A stretch of 62,055 nt of DNA, taken from NCBI GenBank assembly GCA_018897105.1, contig JAHILF010000053.1, positions 1 to 62,055 of the forward strand, read 5' to 3'. A model generated the notes under the pieces. It was not told the origin of the DNA. It saw only the letters and a list, made by a program, of their open reading frames with translations, and ran no database searches. The first letter of the stretch is position 1. Every line of letters starts with the position of its first letter. The stretch is from Pseudomonadota bacterium. Lineage in GTDB: Bacteria; Desulfobacterota; Desulfobulbia; Desulfobulbales; SURF-16. This document shows positions 43,847 through 54,095 of this stretch, in pieces. The position numbers were made by a program, and so were the translations under genes.

Positions 43847-45835
43847 TCAATCTGGCCGAATAAGCAAATTCAGCAAATGATCGATAGTGAGATGGAAATG
43901 GGCAGGTAACAGGATGGTGGTGTAATCATCAACAATTAATGCCGGACCGTTCAGGCGATGGCCGCTCATCAGCTGCCGGCGGCTGTAAACCCGAACCAGC
44001 TCAGGGCCTTGGGCAAACACAACCTCTTTGTGGCCATCAGATTCCGGCTGGGTTGCAGATTGTTCAACCGCCTGGGGCAGGGATTGTTTGGACCGTACCA
44101 GAGACACGGTGCAGCGGATGGAAACCACTTCCAGGGGAGCATTCGACAGAGAGTAACCGAATTGCTGCTCATGCAGCGCCTGGAAACTTTCGGTAAAATG
44201 ATCATCATAAGGGACACTCAGCTCAAAAGACTGTCCCTGGTAACGAAGGTCCACAAATCTTTCCGTTTTGACCCTGCCTGATCGGCACAGACGCAGCAGC
44301 TCTTTTTTCTTGTCTGCGATAAGTCGGGCAAAGGACTTATCAAGAATCACCCGGTCAATTTTTTTACCCTGCAGAAACAGCGACTGGCTGGCATCAAGAG
44401 CAGGATCGGCCATGACCATGCCCTGGGCAGACAGGATGCCCGCCCTGGCCGGCACGACAATTTCCGTAATGCCGAGTTCCCTTGCCAGTTCACAGCAGTG
44501 CAGGCCGGAAGCGCCTCCGAAAGAGAACAGAGAGAACTCCTTGGGATCATGGCCCCGCTCCAGGGAAACGGCACGAATGGCCTTGGCCATGCCGATATTG
44601 ACCAGACGGATGATGCCAAGAGCCGTTTCCCGGGCGGACAGACCAAGCCGGCTGGCGAGTTCATTCATTTTGCCGGTCACCCGCTCAGACTGGAGGGGCA
44701 TCGCGCCGCCGAGAAAGCGATCGGCCAGCAATCTTCCGAGAAAAAGATTGGCATCGGTTACGGTCAGTTCCTCACCAATACCGTAACAGACCGGGCCGGG
44801 ATCAGCTCCGGCGCTCTGCGGGCCGACATGCAGCAGGCCGCCCGCATCAATGCAGGCGATAGATCCACCGCCTGCGCCCACCGTGTGGATATCCATGACC
44901 TGGATGCGCAACGGATAGGAATCGATGCGGTAATCACGGGTAAGGGTTGGCTCCCCGTCACAGAGAGAGACATCGGTTGAGGTGCCGCCCATATCAAAGG
45001 TGATTATTTTTTCCCGTCCCGTTTCCATGGCCAGCTGAAAAGCTCCGTGTACCCCGCCGGCCGGCCCGGACAGGACGGTATGCACTGCCCGCGCCCCGAT
45101 TGTCTCGGCCGGCAGAATCCCCCCGTTGGACTGCTGAATATACAGGGGGATTGTTCCGAGTTTTTCCGTCAACCTGTCGATATAGGAGGAAATAACCGGG
45201 GCAAGATAGGCATTGATCAGGGTGGTGGTCAGCCGCTCAAACTCCCTGAATTCCGGCAGCACCTCGGAGGAAAGACTTACAGGAATGGCCAGGCTGCGAA
45301 GCTCGTCTGCCAGGATTTTTTCATGGACGCTGTTGGCATAGGAATGGAGAAGACAGACGGCAACAGCCTCCATACCATTTTCCCGGCAGATCCGGCGGAT
45401 CCTTTTGCCTGCGCTCCTGGCCAGCGGGGTCTGCACCGAACCGTCCCACAGTATTCTCTCATTAACCCCGACGCAGTTATCGCGGCCGATGATTTCCGCA
45501 GGGCGTTCTATCTGCAGATCATAAAGGGTGGCCCGGTTCTGCCTGCCGATAATGAGCACATCTTCAAATCCCCGGGTGGTGATCAGTAAGGTGCGCGCCC
45601 CTTTTCTCTGCAGGAAGGCATTGGTGCCCACCGTTGTGCCATGAATAATTTCCAGATCGTCCGGCAGGTTAAAGGAGTGAGGGTGGTCTGGCGCGGGGAA
45701 AAAATGGCTGAGGCCGGCCAGGATTGCCCGGCCGGGGTCGTCAGGGGTGGATGAAACCTTATAGGTGGCAATCACCTGGTCGGTTATCAGAATGAAATCT
45801 GTAAAGGTGCCGCCGGTATCAATACCGAGTTTCAT
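43847..45835 (-). CDS. Hydantoinase/oxoprolinase family protein, HyuA type
   Basis: The protein of 662 residues carries the hydantoinase A actin-like fold: KLGIDTGGTFTDFILI (phosphate loop), GTTVGTNAFLQRKGA, ITFDMGGTSTDVSLCDGEP, VGAGGGSIACIDAGG and FSFGGASGLHCCELA. It would use ATP to open a five-membered cyclic imide or lactam such as hydantoin or 5-oxoproline; the actual substrate is unknown. No HyuB gene is adjacent, which is unusual. The ATG at 45835 lacks a clear Shine-Dalgarno and lies next to an octamer array separating it from mvhD. Confidence 0.87.
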   Translation of the reverse strand: MKLGIDTGGTFTDFILITDQVIATYKVSSTPDDPGRAILAGLSHFFPAPDHPHSFNLPDDLEIIHGTTVGTNAFLQRKGARTLLITTRGFEDVLIIGRQNRATLYDLQIERPAEIIGRDNCVGVNERILWDGSVQTPLARSAGKRIRRICRENGMEAVAVCLLHSYANSVHEKILADELRSLAIPVSLSSEVLPEFREFERLTTTLINAYLAPVISSYIDRLTEKLGTIPLYIQQSNGGILPAETIGARAVHTVLSGPAGGVHGAFQLAMETGREKIITFDMGGTSTDVSLCDGEPTLTRDYRIDSYPLRIQVMDIHTVGAGGGSIACIDAGGLLHVGPQSAGADPGPVCYGIGEELTVTDANLFLGRLLADRFLGGAMPLQSERVTGKMNELASRLGLSARETALGIIRLVNIGMAKAIRAVSLERGHDPKEFSLFSFGGASGLHCCELARELGITEIVVPARAGILSAQGMVMADPALDASQSLFLQGKKIDRVILDKSFARLIADKKKELLRLCRSGRVKTERFVDLRYQGQSFELSVPYDDHFTESFQALHEQQFGYSLSNAPLEVVSIRCTVSLVRSKQSLPQAVEQSATQPESDGHKEVVFAQGPELVRVYSRRQLMSGHRLNGPALIVDDYTTILLPAHFHLTIDHLLNLLIRPD

Positions 45836-45846
45836 GGGGGCGTTCA

Positions 45847-45918
45847 AACGATCAAGCGTTAAAGCGTTCCAACGTTTACGCGTTTAAACGTTGGAACGCT
45901 ACCACGTTTGAACGCTGC
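45847..45918. repeat. Octamer array, AACG type, ending at the mvhD stop
   Basis: Nine 8-bp units AACGATCA, AGCGTTAA, AGCGTTCC, AACGTTTA, CGCGTTTA, AACGTTGG, AACGCTAC, CACGTTTG, AACGCTGC stop exactly one base before the mvhD stop codon (45919-45921). Same unit type as 16270-16341, 29 kb away. Confidence 0.85.
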
Positions 45919-46518
45919 CTACAGCCCGGCCGCAATGGCTTTGCCTAATTTGGCATCAATGACCTCTGCCAGATGGGCATCACTGTAATCCTTGTCCTTG
46001 CGCAGGGCCTTGGTGGTGGTGCCAAAGCTCATGCGCAGTTTCTGGCTGTTGACCAGCGTAACCGCCTTATCGATCCTGGCCTTCAGCTCTTCCGGCTTAA
46101 TGCCTTCGGCATGGCCAAGTGGCCCAAGATCACTGATCTTTTTGGTAAATTCAGTAATGAGCTTGACGAAACGGGGAGCCTCGGCAGCAGAGGCCCACTG
46201 CAGATTATAACGCTCCGGGCTTATGCCGATTCCCTCCAGAACTCTTTTGACCAGAACATTGACACCTAATGCATCGTAATTACCAACCTGGTAATGGCAT
46301 TCACCAAGTTGTCAGCCGCCGGTGAAAATACCGGCCGCGCCTTCGGCAAAACCCTGCAGGATAAAGGTTGGGTCGATGCGTCCGGTGCACATGACCCGGA
46401 TGGTGCGCAGGTTGGGCGGATACTGGTAACGTGAAACCCCTGCCGCATCCGCAGCAGCGTAACAACACCAGTTACAGAGAAACCCCAGAATCTTGGGATT
46501 GAATTCTTCAATGGTCAT
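45919..46518 (-). CDS. mvhD: MvhD/FrhD-type [2Fe-2S] electron-transfer subunit, selenoprotein
   Basis: The 199-residue protein is split by an in-frame TGA at 46312-46314. Before it: FLCNWCCYAAADAAGVSRYQ, RVMCTGRID, FAEGAAGIFTGG; then Sec69; then QLGECHYQVGNYDALGVNVL. MvhD proteins have a conserved Cys at this site (GGCxxGDCHY), and a Sec version (VhuD) is known from methanococci. Codon structure continues to TAG at 45919. A near-ideal stem-loop (46279-46295) follows the UGA. The subunit passes electrons from a formate dehydrogenase or hydrogenase to HdrA, whose gene lies just upstream. The standard view of 46312-46518 as a complete ORF would miss two thirds of the protein. Confidence 0.93.
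46279..46295 (-). promoter_or_regulatory. Putative bacterial SECIS of mvhD
   Basis: On the minus strand AUUACC pairs perfectly with GGUAAU around the loop AGGUU, starting at the 17th nucleotide after UGA. Loop sequence and spacing equal those of the SelW-like gene. Confidence 0.8.
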
Positions 46519-46541
46519 TCGATATACCTCTTTAAGAGAAG

Positions 46542-46640
46542 CTCTTTAGCTGTTTAGTCTGTAGCTGTCTAGGTGGATAGTCTGAAGGTGTTTAGCTAAA
46601 AGACTACAGACTAAATACCTAATCACCTAATCGACTATTA
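46542..46640. repeat. Inverted octamer array (TAG then CTA units) between hdrA and mvhD
   Basis: Seven units ending in TAG/AAG (CTCTTTAG, CTGTTTAG, TCTGTAG, CTGTCTAG, GTGGATAG, TCTGAAG, GTGTTTAG) are followed by units starting with CTA (CTAAAAGA, CTACAGA, CTAAATAC, CTAATCAC, CTAATCGA, CTATTATC). The array stops at the hdrA stop codon (46641-46643). The two halves can fold into a long hairpin within the hdrA-mvhD transcript. Confidence 0.8.
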
Positions 46641-49600
46641 TCATATCTCGCCGAACGCCTTTATCTGGGCGCCGATCTGTTCACGAGTGAAACCGCCCAT
46701 GGAGATAGCAAAGGTCGGACAACGGGAAGAGCAGATACCGCAGCCCTTACAGGAGGCGGCAATGGTTTCCGCCTTCTTTTTCTTATCCACCGTCACCATC
46801 TGGATCGCCTGATAGGGGCAGAGGCTGGCGCAGATTCCGCAACCGATACATATCTCCTTGTCCACCGAAGAGACAATCGGCTCAACGGAAACAAAACCCT
46901 TGATCAGTGGAATGGAGGCCTTGGCAGCAGCAGCCTGGGCCTGCACAATCACCTCATCAAGGGGTTTGGGAGAATGGGCAAGTCCGCAGACATAGACCCC
47001 ATCCACGGAGAGTTCCACGGGCCGTAATTTCACATGGGCTTCCAGGTAAAACTTGTTTTCATTGACCGGAATCTTCAACAGCTTGCTGAGGTTTTCCGTA
47101 TCCTCGGGCACAATGCCGACGCTCAGGACAATCAGGTCAGGGCTCATGGAGATATCTTCCTGCAGGATGGGGTCAAAGAAGTTGACGTTCACCTTGTTGC
47201 CCTGCTTTTCCACCTCAGGCTTCTGCTCCACCTCATAGGGAATGAAGACAACGCCTTTCTCCCTGGCCAGCTGGTAGGCGTCCTCCGCATAACCATAGGT
47301 GCGCATATCACGGTACAGGACAATTACCTGGGAGGCGGGATTGATCTCTTTGATCTTCAAGGCATTCTTCACTGCGGTATTACAACATACCTTGCTGCAG
47401 TACTTGAGGTCATCCCCGCGGGAACCGGCACACTGGATCATGACCACCGAATCCGGGGCGCGGTCCTTGGCCTTGCCGCCAAGGCGTGTTTCAAGTTCCT
47501 GCTGGGTGATGACCTTTTTCACCTGGCCGAGCAGATATTTATCAGGACGATGCTCCCGGCCGCCGGTGGCGATGATGATGACCCCGTGATCAATGGTCAG
47601 TTCGGTCTCTTTTTTCCCTTTGGTTGTTTTGACCACCGAGGAAAAATTACCGACAAAACCGTTAACCGTCGCCAGCTCAGCGCTGGTCAACACCTCAATT
47701 TTCTTATGTTTCTGCACCCGGCCAATCAGATCCTGCATCATCTTGGCTGTATTTTCGCCCTGCAGGGTGTCTTGGGCGTTGGCTGCATGGCCGCCCAATT
47801 TGTCATTTTTTTCAATGAGATAACACTGGAAGCCCTGATTGGCCAGGTTCTCGGCCGCAGTCAGTCCGGCAACTCCTCCCCCGATAATCAGCGCCTGGGG
47901 GGTGACGGGAACGGTCTGTTCGGGCAGGGGCTGGATATGCCGGGCCTTGGCAATACCCATGCGGACCAGGTCCCTGGACTTAGTCGTTGCCGCCTCCGGC
48001 TCATTGGCATGTACCCAGGAACATTGATCGCGGATATTCACCATCTCAAACAGCGAACGATTGAGGCCGGCGTCCTTCAGGGTTTCCTGGAAAAGGGGCT
48101 CATGAGTACGTGGTGAGCAGGCCGCCATGACGATGCGGTTTAATTTATGTTTTTTAATCTGTGCCTTGATGACTTCCTGGGCATCCTGGGAGCAGCTGTA
48201 AAGACTGTCGCTGAAATAGACGACATTTTCCATGCTCCCGGCATAATCAACCACATTCGGCACGTCAACCGTACTGGCAATGTTGATACCGCAGCGGCAG
48301 ACAAAAACACCGATACGAACCTCGTCCTCCGCCTTGACCTGCTGCTCATCAGGATAGTCCTTATGCACAATACCGGTTCCCCGCTGCTGCTTGATAAGGG
48401 CTGAGGCGATACCTGCAGCGGCGCTGGACTGGGTGACGCTTTCCGGGATGTCTTTCGGTCCCTGGAAGGCACCGGCAACAAAAATACCTTCCCTGCTGGT
48501 GTTGAGCGGGGCAAAGGAACCGGTCTTGCAGAAATCATATTTATTGAGTTCAAAATCTGCGATTTTGGCAAGCTCTTTGGCGCCCTTGGGCGAGTCAAGT
48601 CCGACGGAGAGGACGACCATGTCAAAGGCATCAAAATGGTGACTTGCCGCCAGGGTGGAGTAGGTCAGTTTCAGCTTTTTGCCCCATGGCATGACATCGG
48701 CCACCTTGGCCCGCACAAATTTGATGCCGAACTGCTCTTCAGCCCGAATGCGGGCGGCATCAAAATCCTTGCCCTGGGTGCGCATGTCCATGTAGAAGAT
48801 GGTGATCTCGCAGTCAGGGTCATGCTCTTTGGCGACCATGGCCTCTTTGATGGAGTACATACAGCAGACGGATGAACAGTAACCGTTGTCGCAGCCGATG
48901 TCCCGGGAGCCGACGCACTGAATAAAGGCGATCTTGTGGGGGTGGCGATGGTCTGAGATGCAGCGAACCTCTCCCTGAAAGGGACCGGAAGGATTGAGCA
49001 GCCTTTCGAACTCGATGCTGGTGACCACGTCGGGATGCTTGCCGTAACTGTACTTCTCCAGGGCCGAATCAGGCACCTTGCCGAAGCCGGGAGCCATGAT
49101 GACCGCTCCGACATGGAGAGTGCGTTCCTCGGGCTGCTGGCTGAAATCAATGGCATGGCTGCGGCATACCGGCACACAGATTTTACATGTGCCATGCTTG
49201 AGATGCAGACAGGCACTGGGATCAATAAAATAGGTGGCCGGCACGGCCTGGGGATAATCGATATGAATGGGGCGGGTTATTGCCAGGCCCTCATTATAGG
49301 TGTCCACCATATGACGCGGGCAGTATTTTGTACACAGGCCGCAGGCCGTGCATTTGTCCGCATCAATGTAGCGGGGATTCATGCGGACTTTGGCCTGAAA
49401 ATCACCGGGCTTTCCATCCAGTGCAAGGAAATCAGTATTACTCAGTATTTCGATATTAGGAGACCGACCGGCCTCCACCAGCTTCGGCGCGAGAATTCAG
49501 AGTGAGCAGTCATTGGTTGGAAAGGTTTTGTCAAGCTGAGCCATGGCGCCACCCACGGACGCTGATTTTTCAACCAGATAAACATAATAGCCGAGCTCGG

Positions 49601-49685
49601 TCAAGTCGAGGGCTGCCTGGACACCGGCGACACCGCCGCCGACGACCATCACTGCTCCCGATTTATTATCTTCTGCGTGACCCAT
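46641..49685 (-). CDS. hdrA: HdrA-like flavin/iron-sulfur protein, selenoprotein
   Basis: The 1014-residue protein is interrupted by TGA at 49497-49499, read as Sec63: FPTNDCSL[20 protein letters not shown], where HdrA proteins have Cys (DCSMC) and some archaea Sec. Order: FAD fold [17 protein letters not shown] (13-47), Sec motif, two-cluster ferredoxin ([20 protein letters not shown]), HdrA core ([28 protein letters not shown]), a second FAD fold ([17 protein letters not shown]) and a C-terminal ferredoxin ([24 protein letters not shown]). It is the large fused HdrA type found in sulfate reducers and is expected to handle or bifurcate electrons. HdrB/C are absent here; neighbours FdhA and MvhD suggest a formate/NAD(P)-linked complex. 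Confidence 0.93.
49459..49476 (-). promoter_or_regulatory. Putative bacterial SECIS of hdrA
   Basis: On the minus strand GGAGGCC pairs with GGUCUCC (one G-U) around the loop GGUC, starting 21 nt after UGA. GGUC is the classic SelB-contact loop. Confidence 0.8.
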
Positions 49686-49846
49686 GATACACTCCGTTTA
49701 TGGATTTCTGACCGCCGCGTATTCAGACAGTTTAATGTCTAAAAAGACAATCAAGTTATTTATGTAAACTGTTATGATCCGTTTTTTAAGTCTGGTCGAG
49801 CAACAAGGGGGAAAAAGCCTCAACGCCCCTTGCGCCCGGCTGGCAT

Positions 49847-52800
49847 TTATGCATCAACAACTTCCACCTTGATAGCGCACAGTTTGTACTCCGGCGACCT
49901 GGACAGACGATCAAGGGCGTCCAGGGTGAGCAGATTGACCAACGCCTCAACATGGTTGTATGTGGCAAATACGGTTCCCTGCTGGGTGCGGTCCGTCACC
50001 TTGGCCCGCAGCACCACGGAACCGCGGCGCGAGGTCAGCCGCACCGAATCCTTTTCCTCGATGCCGTATTGTTTCGCGTCTTCAGGATGGAACTCGGCAA
50101 AACACTCCGGACTGATAATATCAAGTTCCCGGGTCTTGCCGGTCATACTGCTGAAGTTGTAACGGGCCAGATCACGCCCCGTGGTAAACTGCAGGGGATA
50201 ATTCTGATCGGCAACCTCCACCGGCGGAATATAATCTTCCGGAATAAACAGACCCTTGCCGCGGGTAAATTTTTCGGTGTGCAGGACCGGGGTGCCGGGA
50301 TGATCCGCAGTGGGAACCGGCCACTGCAGGCCCACCTTCTCAAGCCGCTCATAACTTATCCCGGCATACTGGGTCAGAATGGTGCTGATTTCCTCAAAAA
50401 CCTCCTTGGGCGACCGGTAATTCATATCGTAGCCCATTTTTTTGGACAGATCGCAGATGATCTTCCAGTCAGGTCTGGCCTCTCCAGGGGGCTCGACAGC
50501 CTTGCGCACCCGCTGCACCCTGCGCTCGGTACTGGTGAATGTGCCGTCTTTCTCCGCGTAACAGGCGGCGGGCAGGACCACATCAGCCATCTGTGCCGTT
50601 TTGGTCATGAAGATATCCTGCACCACAACAAAATCACACTTCTCGAGCGCCGCCTGCACATTGGAAATATTGGGATCCGCCACAGCCGGATCCTCACCAA
50701 AGATATACAGGGAGCGGATATCTCCCTTCATGATGTTCTCCCACACCTCGGTGGCCGGTTTTCCGGGGCGTCTGGGCAGCTTGACCTTCCACATCTTTTC
50801 ATATTTTCCAAACAGATCTTCATTGCTCAGGCTGGTATAGCCCGGCAGAGTATTGAAAAGGGCGCCCATGTCACAGGCTCCCTGCACGTTATTCTGGCCG
50901 CGCAGGGGGTTGCAGCCGCCGCCTTCCACTCCGACCTTGCCGCACAGCATGGCCAGGTTGGCAATGCTCTTTACCCTATCCGTTCCCGTGATGTAATGGG
51001 TGATACCCATGCCATGGAAAATAGCGTGACGGCCCTGGGCAGCATACATGCGGGCAGCCTGGCGGATCTGCTCCGCCGGAATACCGGTTATTTTTTCAAC
51101 CATAACCGCCCGGTACTTTTTCACCAGCCGCACCAGTTCATCATAATCCTCAGTCCTCTCCTCCACGAATTTCTTGTCCAGCAGATCTTCTTCGATGATC
51201 ACATTCATCATGGAATTGAGCAGAGCGACATCCGTTCCCGGTTTGATCCGCAGCCACAGATCTGCCCGTTCGGCAAGTCCGGTCCGGCGCGGATCAACGA
51301 CAATCATTTTCGCGCCATTATCCAGGGCTTGATGAATGCGCAATCCGATAGTGGGATGACTGGTGTCGGGATTGCTGCCGATCATGAGAAACAGATCGGT
51401 TTTCTTGGTATCGGCAATGGAGTTGGTCATTGCGCCGCTGCCAAACGTGAGGGCCAGACTGGCCACCGTGGGAGCGTGTCAAAGTCGGGCACAATGTTCG
51501 ATGTTGTTGGTACCGATCACCGTGCGCATGAATTTCTGCATCAGATAATTTTCTTCATTGGTGGCCCTGGCGCAGGAAAATCCGGCAATTGAGTCAGGCC
51601 CGTACATGGCCTTCATATCAAAAAAGTTTCGGGCAACAATCTCCAGGGCATCATCCCAGGTTGTCTCCACCAGGTGACCATGGCGCCGGACCAGTGGTTT
51701 GGTCAGACGGTCCTTATGCCGGACAAAATCAAAGGCAAAACGTCCCTTGACACACAGGTCGCCGTAATTGGGCGCCAGATCGGGTTCGGCAGAAACTTCC
51801 ATGATGGTATTGCCCTTGACCCGCAGGGTAATCTGACAACCGGCACCGCAGTAAGGGCAGGTGGTGCGCACATCCCGCACCGCCTCATTAATGACGGGCA
51901 CGTTGGCAACCTTTTTGGTCAGGGCTCCGGTGGCGCAGTTTTCCGCACACTTGCCGCAATTCACGCACCTGTCATTAAATTTAAGCTGCAGGCGCGAGGC
52001 AACATTGTTTTCGTCAATCTGGCCGGCAGTGACTTCCAGGGCGGCATACTCGCAGGCATTCATGCAGCGCTGGCAGAATATGCATTTATTGAGGTCAACC
52101 CTGAGAACCGGATGGGATTCGTCTTTTTTATAGACCGGTCTCTCGCCCATGCCTGTTTTATTGATATTGACATTGAGAGCGATATTCAGACGCTTCAGAT
52201 CGCAATGCTCAAAGGCGTTACAGCCGCAGGAGAGACACCTCTCCGCCTCCTTGCGTGCCATCTGCTCATTAAATCCGAGCTTGATCACGTCAAAATCCTG
52301 CACAGCCGTCTGGGGAGGTCTGGTGGGCATTTTTTCCCGCAGCTTGATATTGATGCCGTCAAAGTTACTGAGATGCACCTGATCAAAGGTTTTGCCGCGG
52401 GTGAAATTAAACCGGTTCTCCCCCGGATCCTTGGGCACATCCATCATGTAGGAATGGATGTTTTCCGCCGCCCGGCGGGCGCCGACAACTGCCTGAATGA
52501 CCGTCCGCGGGCCGTTCACCGCATCGCCGGCCGCATAGACGCCCTGTACGGAGGTGGTAAAATCCCTCGGGGAGGCATTGATGGTATTGTTTGGCGCGAT
52601 TTCTATCTGCTCCTCAAGCTCTCCCCCTTTGAAGCCGTCCACACAGGCCATCTGGCCCAGGGAAGTGACCAGGGTGTCCACGCTGATGGTATTGGTGCTG
52701 CCGGCAATAGCCTCCGGATGGCGCATACCCCGGGCATCGGGTTCACCCAGTTTCATTCTCACCAGTTCAACACTTAAACCGCCGCTTTCGGACTCGAAGA

Positions 52801-53962
52801 TCTGTACGGGTGAGGCCATAAGCAGAAACTGCACCCCTTCCCTTTCCGCCTCACGGATGACACGCTGATTGGCCACCATCTCTTCCTGGGACCTGGGATA
52901 GATCACCGTGATCTGGTCCACCCCCTGCCGCAGCAGGGTACGGGCCACTTCCATGGCAATATTGTTGCCGCCGATGACCGCTGCACGCAGCCCGTAATTG
53001 ATTTTTTTTCCTTCCGCCGCATCGCGCAGCACCTTCGTGGCGGTCAGCACCTGGGGCAGTCTGCCGCCGGGAATCTCCAGCGGCCTGTCCAATCCGGTAC
53101 CGGTTGCCAGCAGAATCGCCTGATAGCCCTGATCTTTCAGGTCCTGCAGGGTGAAATCCACCCCCCATTTCTGGCTCAACTTCACCGATATGCCCATGCG
53201 CAGGATCATATTGGTCTCATAATCCAGCACGTTGCGGTCAATCTTATAGGTGGGGATGCCGTAGCGCAACATGCCGCCAAGCTTGGGATTGGCCTCAAAA
53301 AGGGTAACATCGTGCCCTTTGCGGGCAAGATAATAGGCGCCGGTAAGCCCGGCAGGTCCACCACCGACTACGGCTACCCGTTTGCCTGTTGCTTTTTCCC
53401 GGGGAATTTTCAAATCAATATGATTTGTCATGCACCAGTCTGCCACAAAACGTTTCAGATGGTTGATGGAAACCGGGTCATCAACAAGAATTCTGCGGCA
53501 GCGGGTTTCACAGAAACGGGGACATACACGACCGACGGAAAAAGGAAAAGGGTTGCGCTCCATGATGAGGCGCATGGCCTCTTCATATTCACCTTTACTG
53601 ATATGAGCGATATAGCCTTGCACATTGATCTGGCCGGGGCAGGTCAGATTACAGGGGGCCTTGCAGTCGCCGAAATGGGTTGCGGAAATTTTTGCCAGTC
53701 TCTCCTGGCGAATTTTCACCAGAGCGGCAGAATCGGTTCTGACCTTCATTCCCTCTTCGGCCTGGGCGGCACAGGCACGGACAGGTTCGTCCATTCCCTC
53801 TATTTCGACGACACACAACCCGCACGGCACCTGACTGTTCTTGCCGCTCACGGAGCAGAGAGAAGGTATGTCGATCTCCGCCCGCCTGGCAACTTCAAGA
53901 ATTGTCAGGCCTGACTCGGCAACAACCTCCATGCCGTTTATTTCAAGATTTATTGTCGACAT
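49847..53962 (-). CDS. fdhA: Formate-dehydrogenase-type molybdoenzyme fused to NuoG- and GltD-like modules, selenoprotein
   Basis: The 1371-residue protein is interrupted by TGA at 51479-51481 (Sec828): NIEHCARL-Sec-HAPTVASLALTFGSGAMTN, the exact site of the active Sec/Cys in formate dehydrogenases. Order: [2Fe-2S] domain (C36, C47, C50, C64), GltD-like cluster region (CKAPCNLTCPG, CPRFCETRC), FAD/NAD(P) fold VAVVGGGPAGLTGAYYLARK, LSCGCNAFEHC, two [4Fe-4S] (CIFCQRCMNAC, CVNCGKCAENC), FdhA cluster CPYCGAGC, then Mo/W-bisPGD domains to the end. It should couple formate/CO2 with NAD(P)H or HdrA. It sits between acsC and hdrA. Split gene calls at 51479 would be an artefact. Confidence 0.92.
51452..51464 (-). 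promoter_or_regulatory. Candidate bacterial SECIS of fdhA
   Basis: On the minus strand GGCC pairs with GGCC around the loop AGUCU, 15 nt after UGA. The stem is short and the loop less typical than in hdrA and mvhD, so this is a weaker structural call; the protein motif is the main evidence for Sec. Confidence 0.45.
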
Positions 53963-54095
53963 AATTATCCAGATCGATACATCACACCTTTAAAAAGCTC
54001 ATCCTGCAGTGCAGCATTTGCCACACATGCAGGCAAAGCATTTCTAAAACCGCGCCGGAGTGGATTCTTCATGCACTCCGAGAATTTTTCAGATA

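Noticed and set aside
49497-49499. hdrA, fdhA, mvhD and the SelW-like gene as pseudogenes broken by nonsense codons
   Set aside because: All four stops are UGA, all sit exactly at a site that is Cys or Sec in the family, downstream codons are intact, and stem-loops follow.
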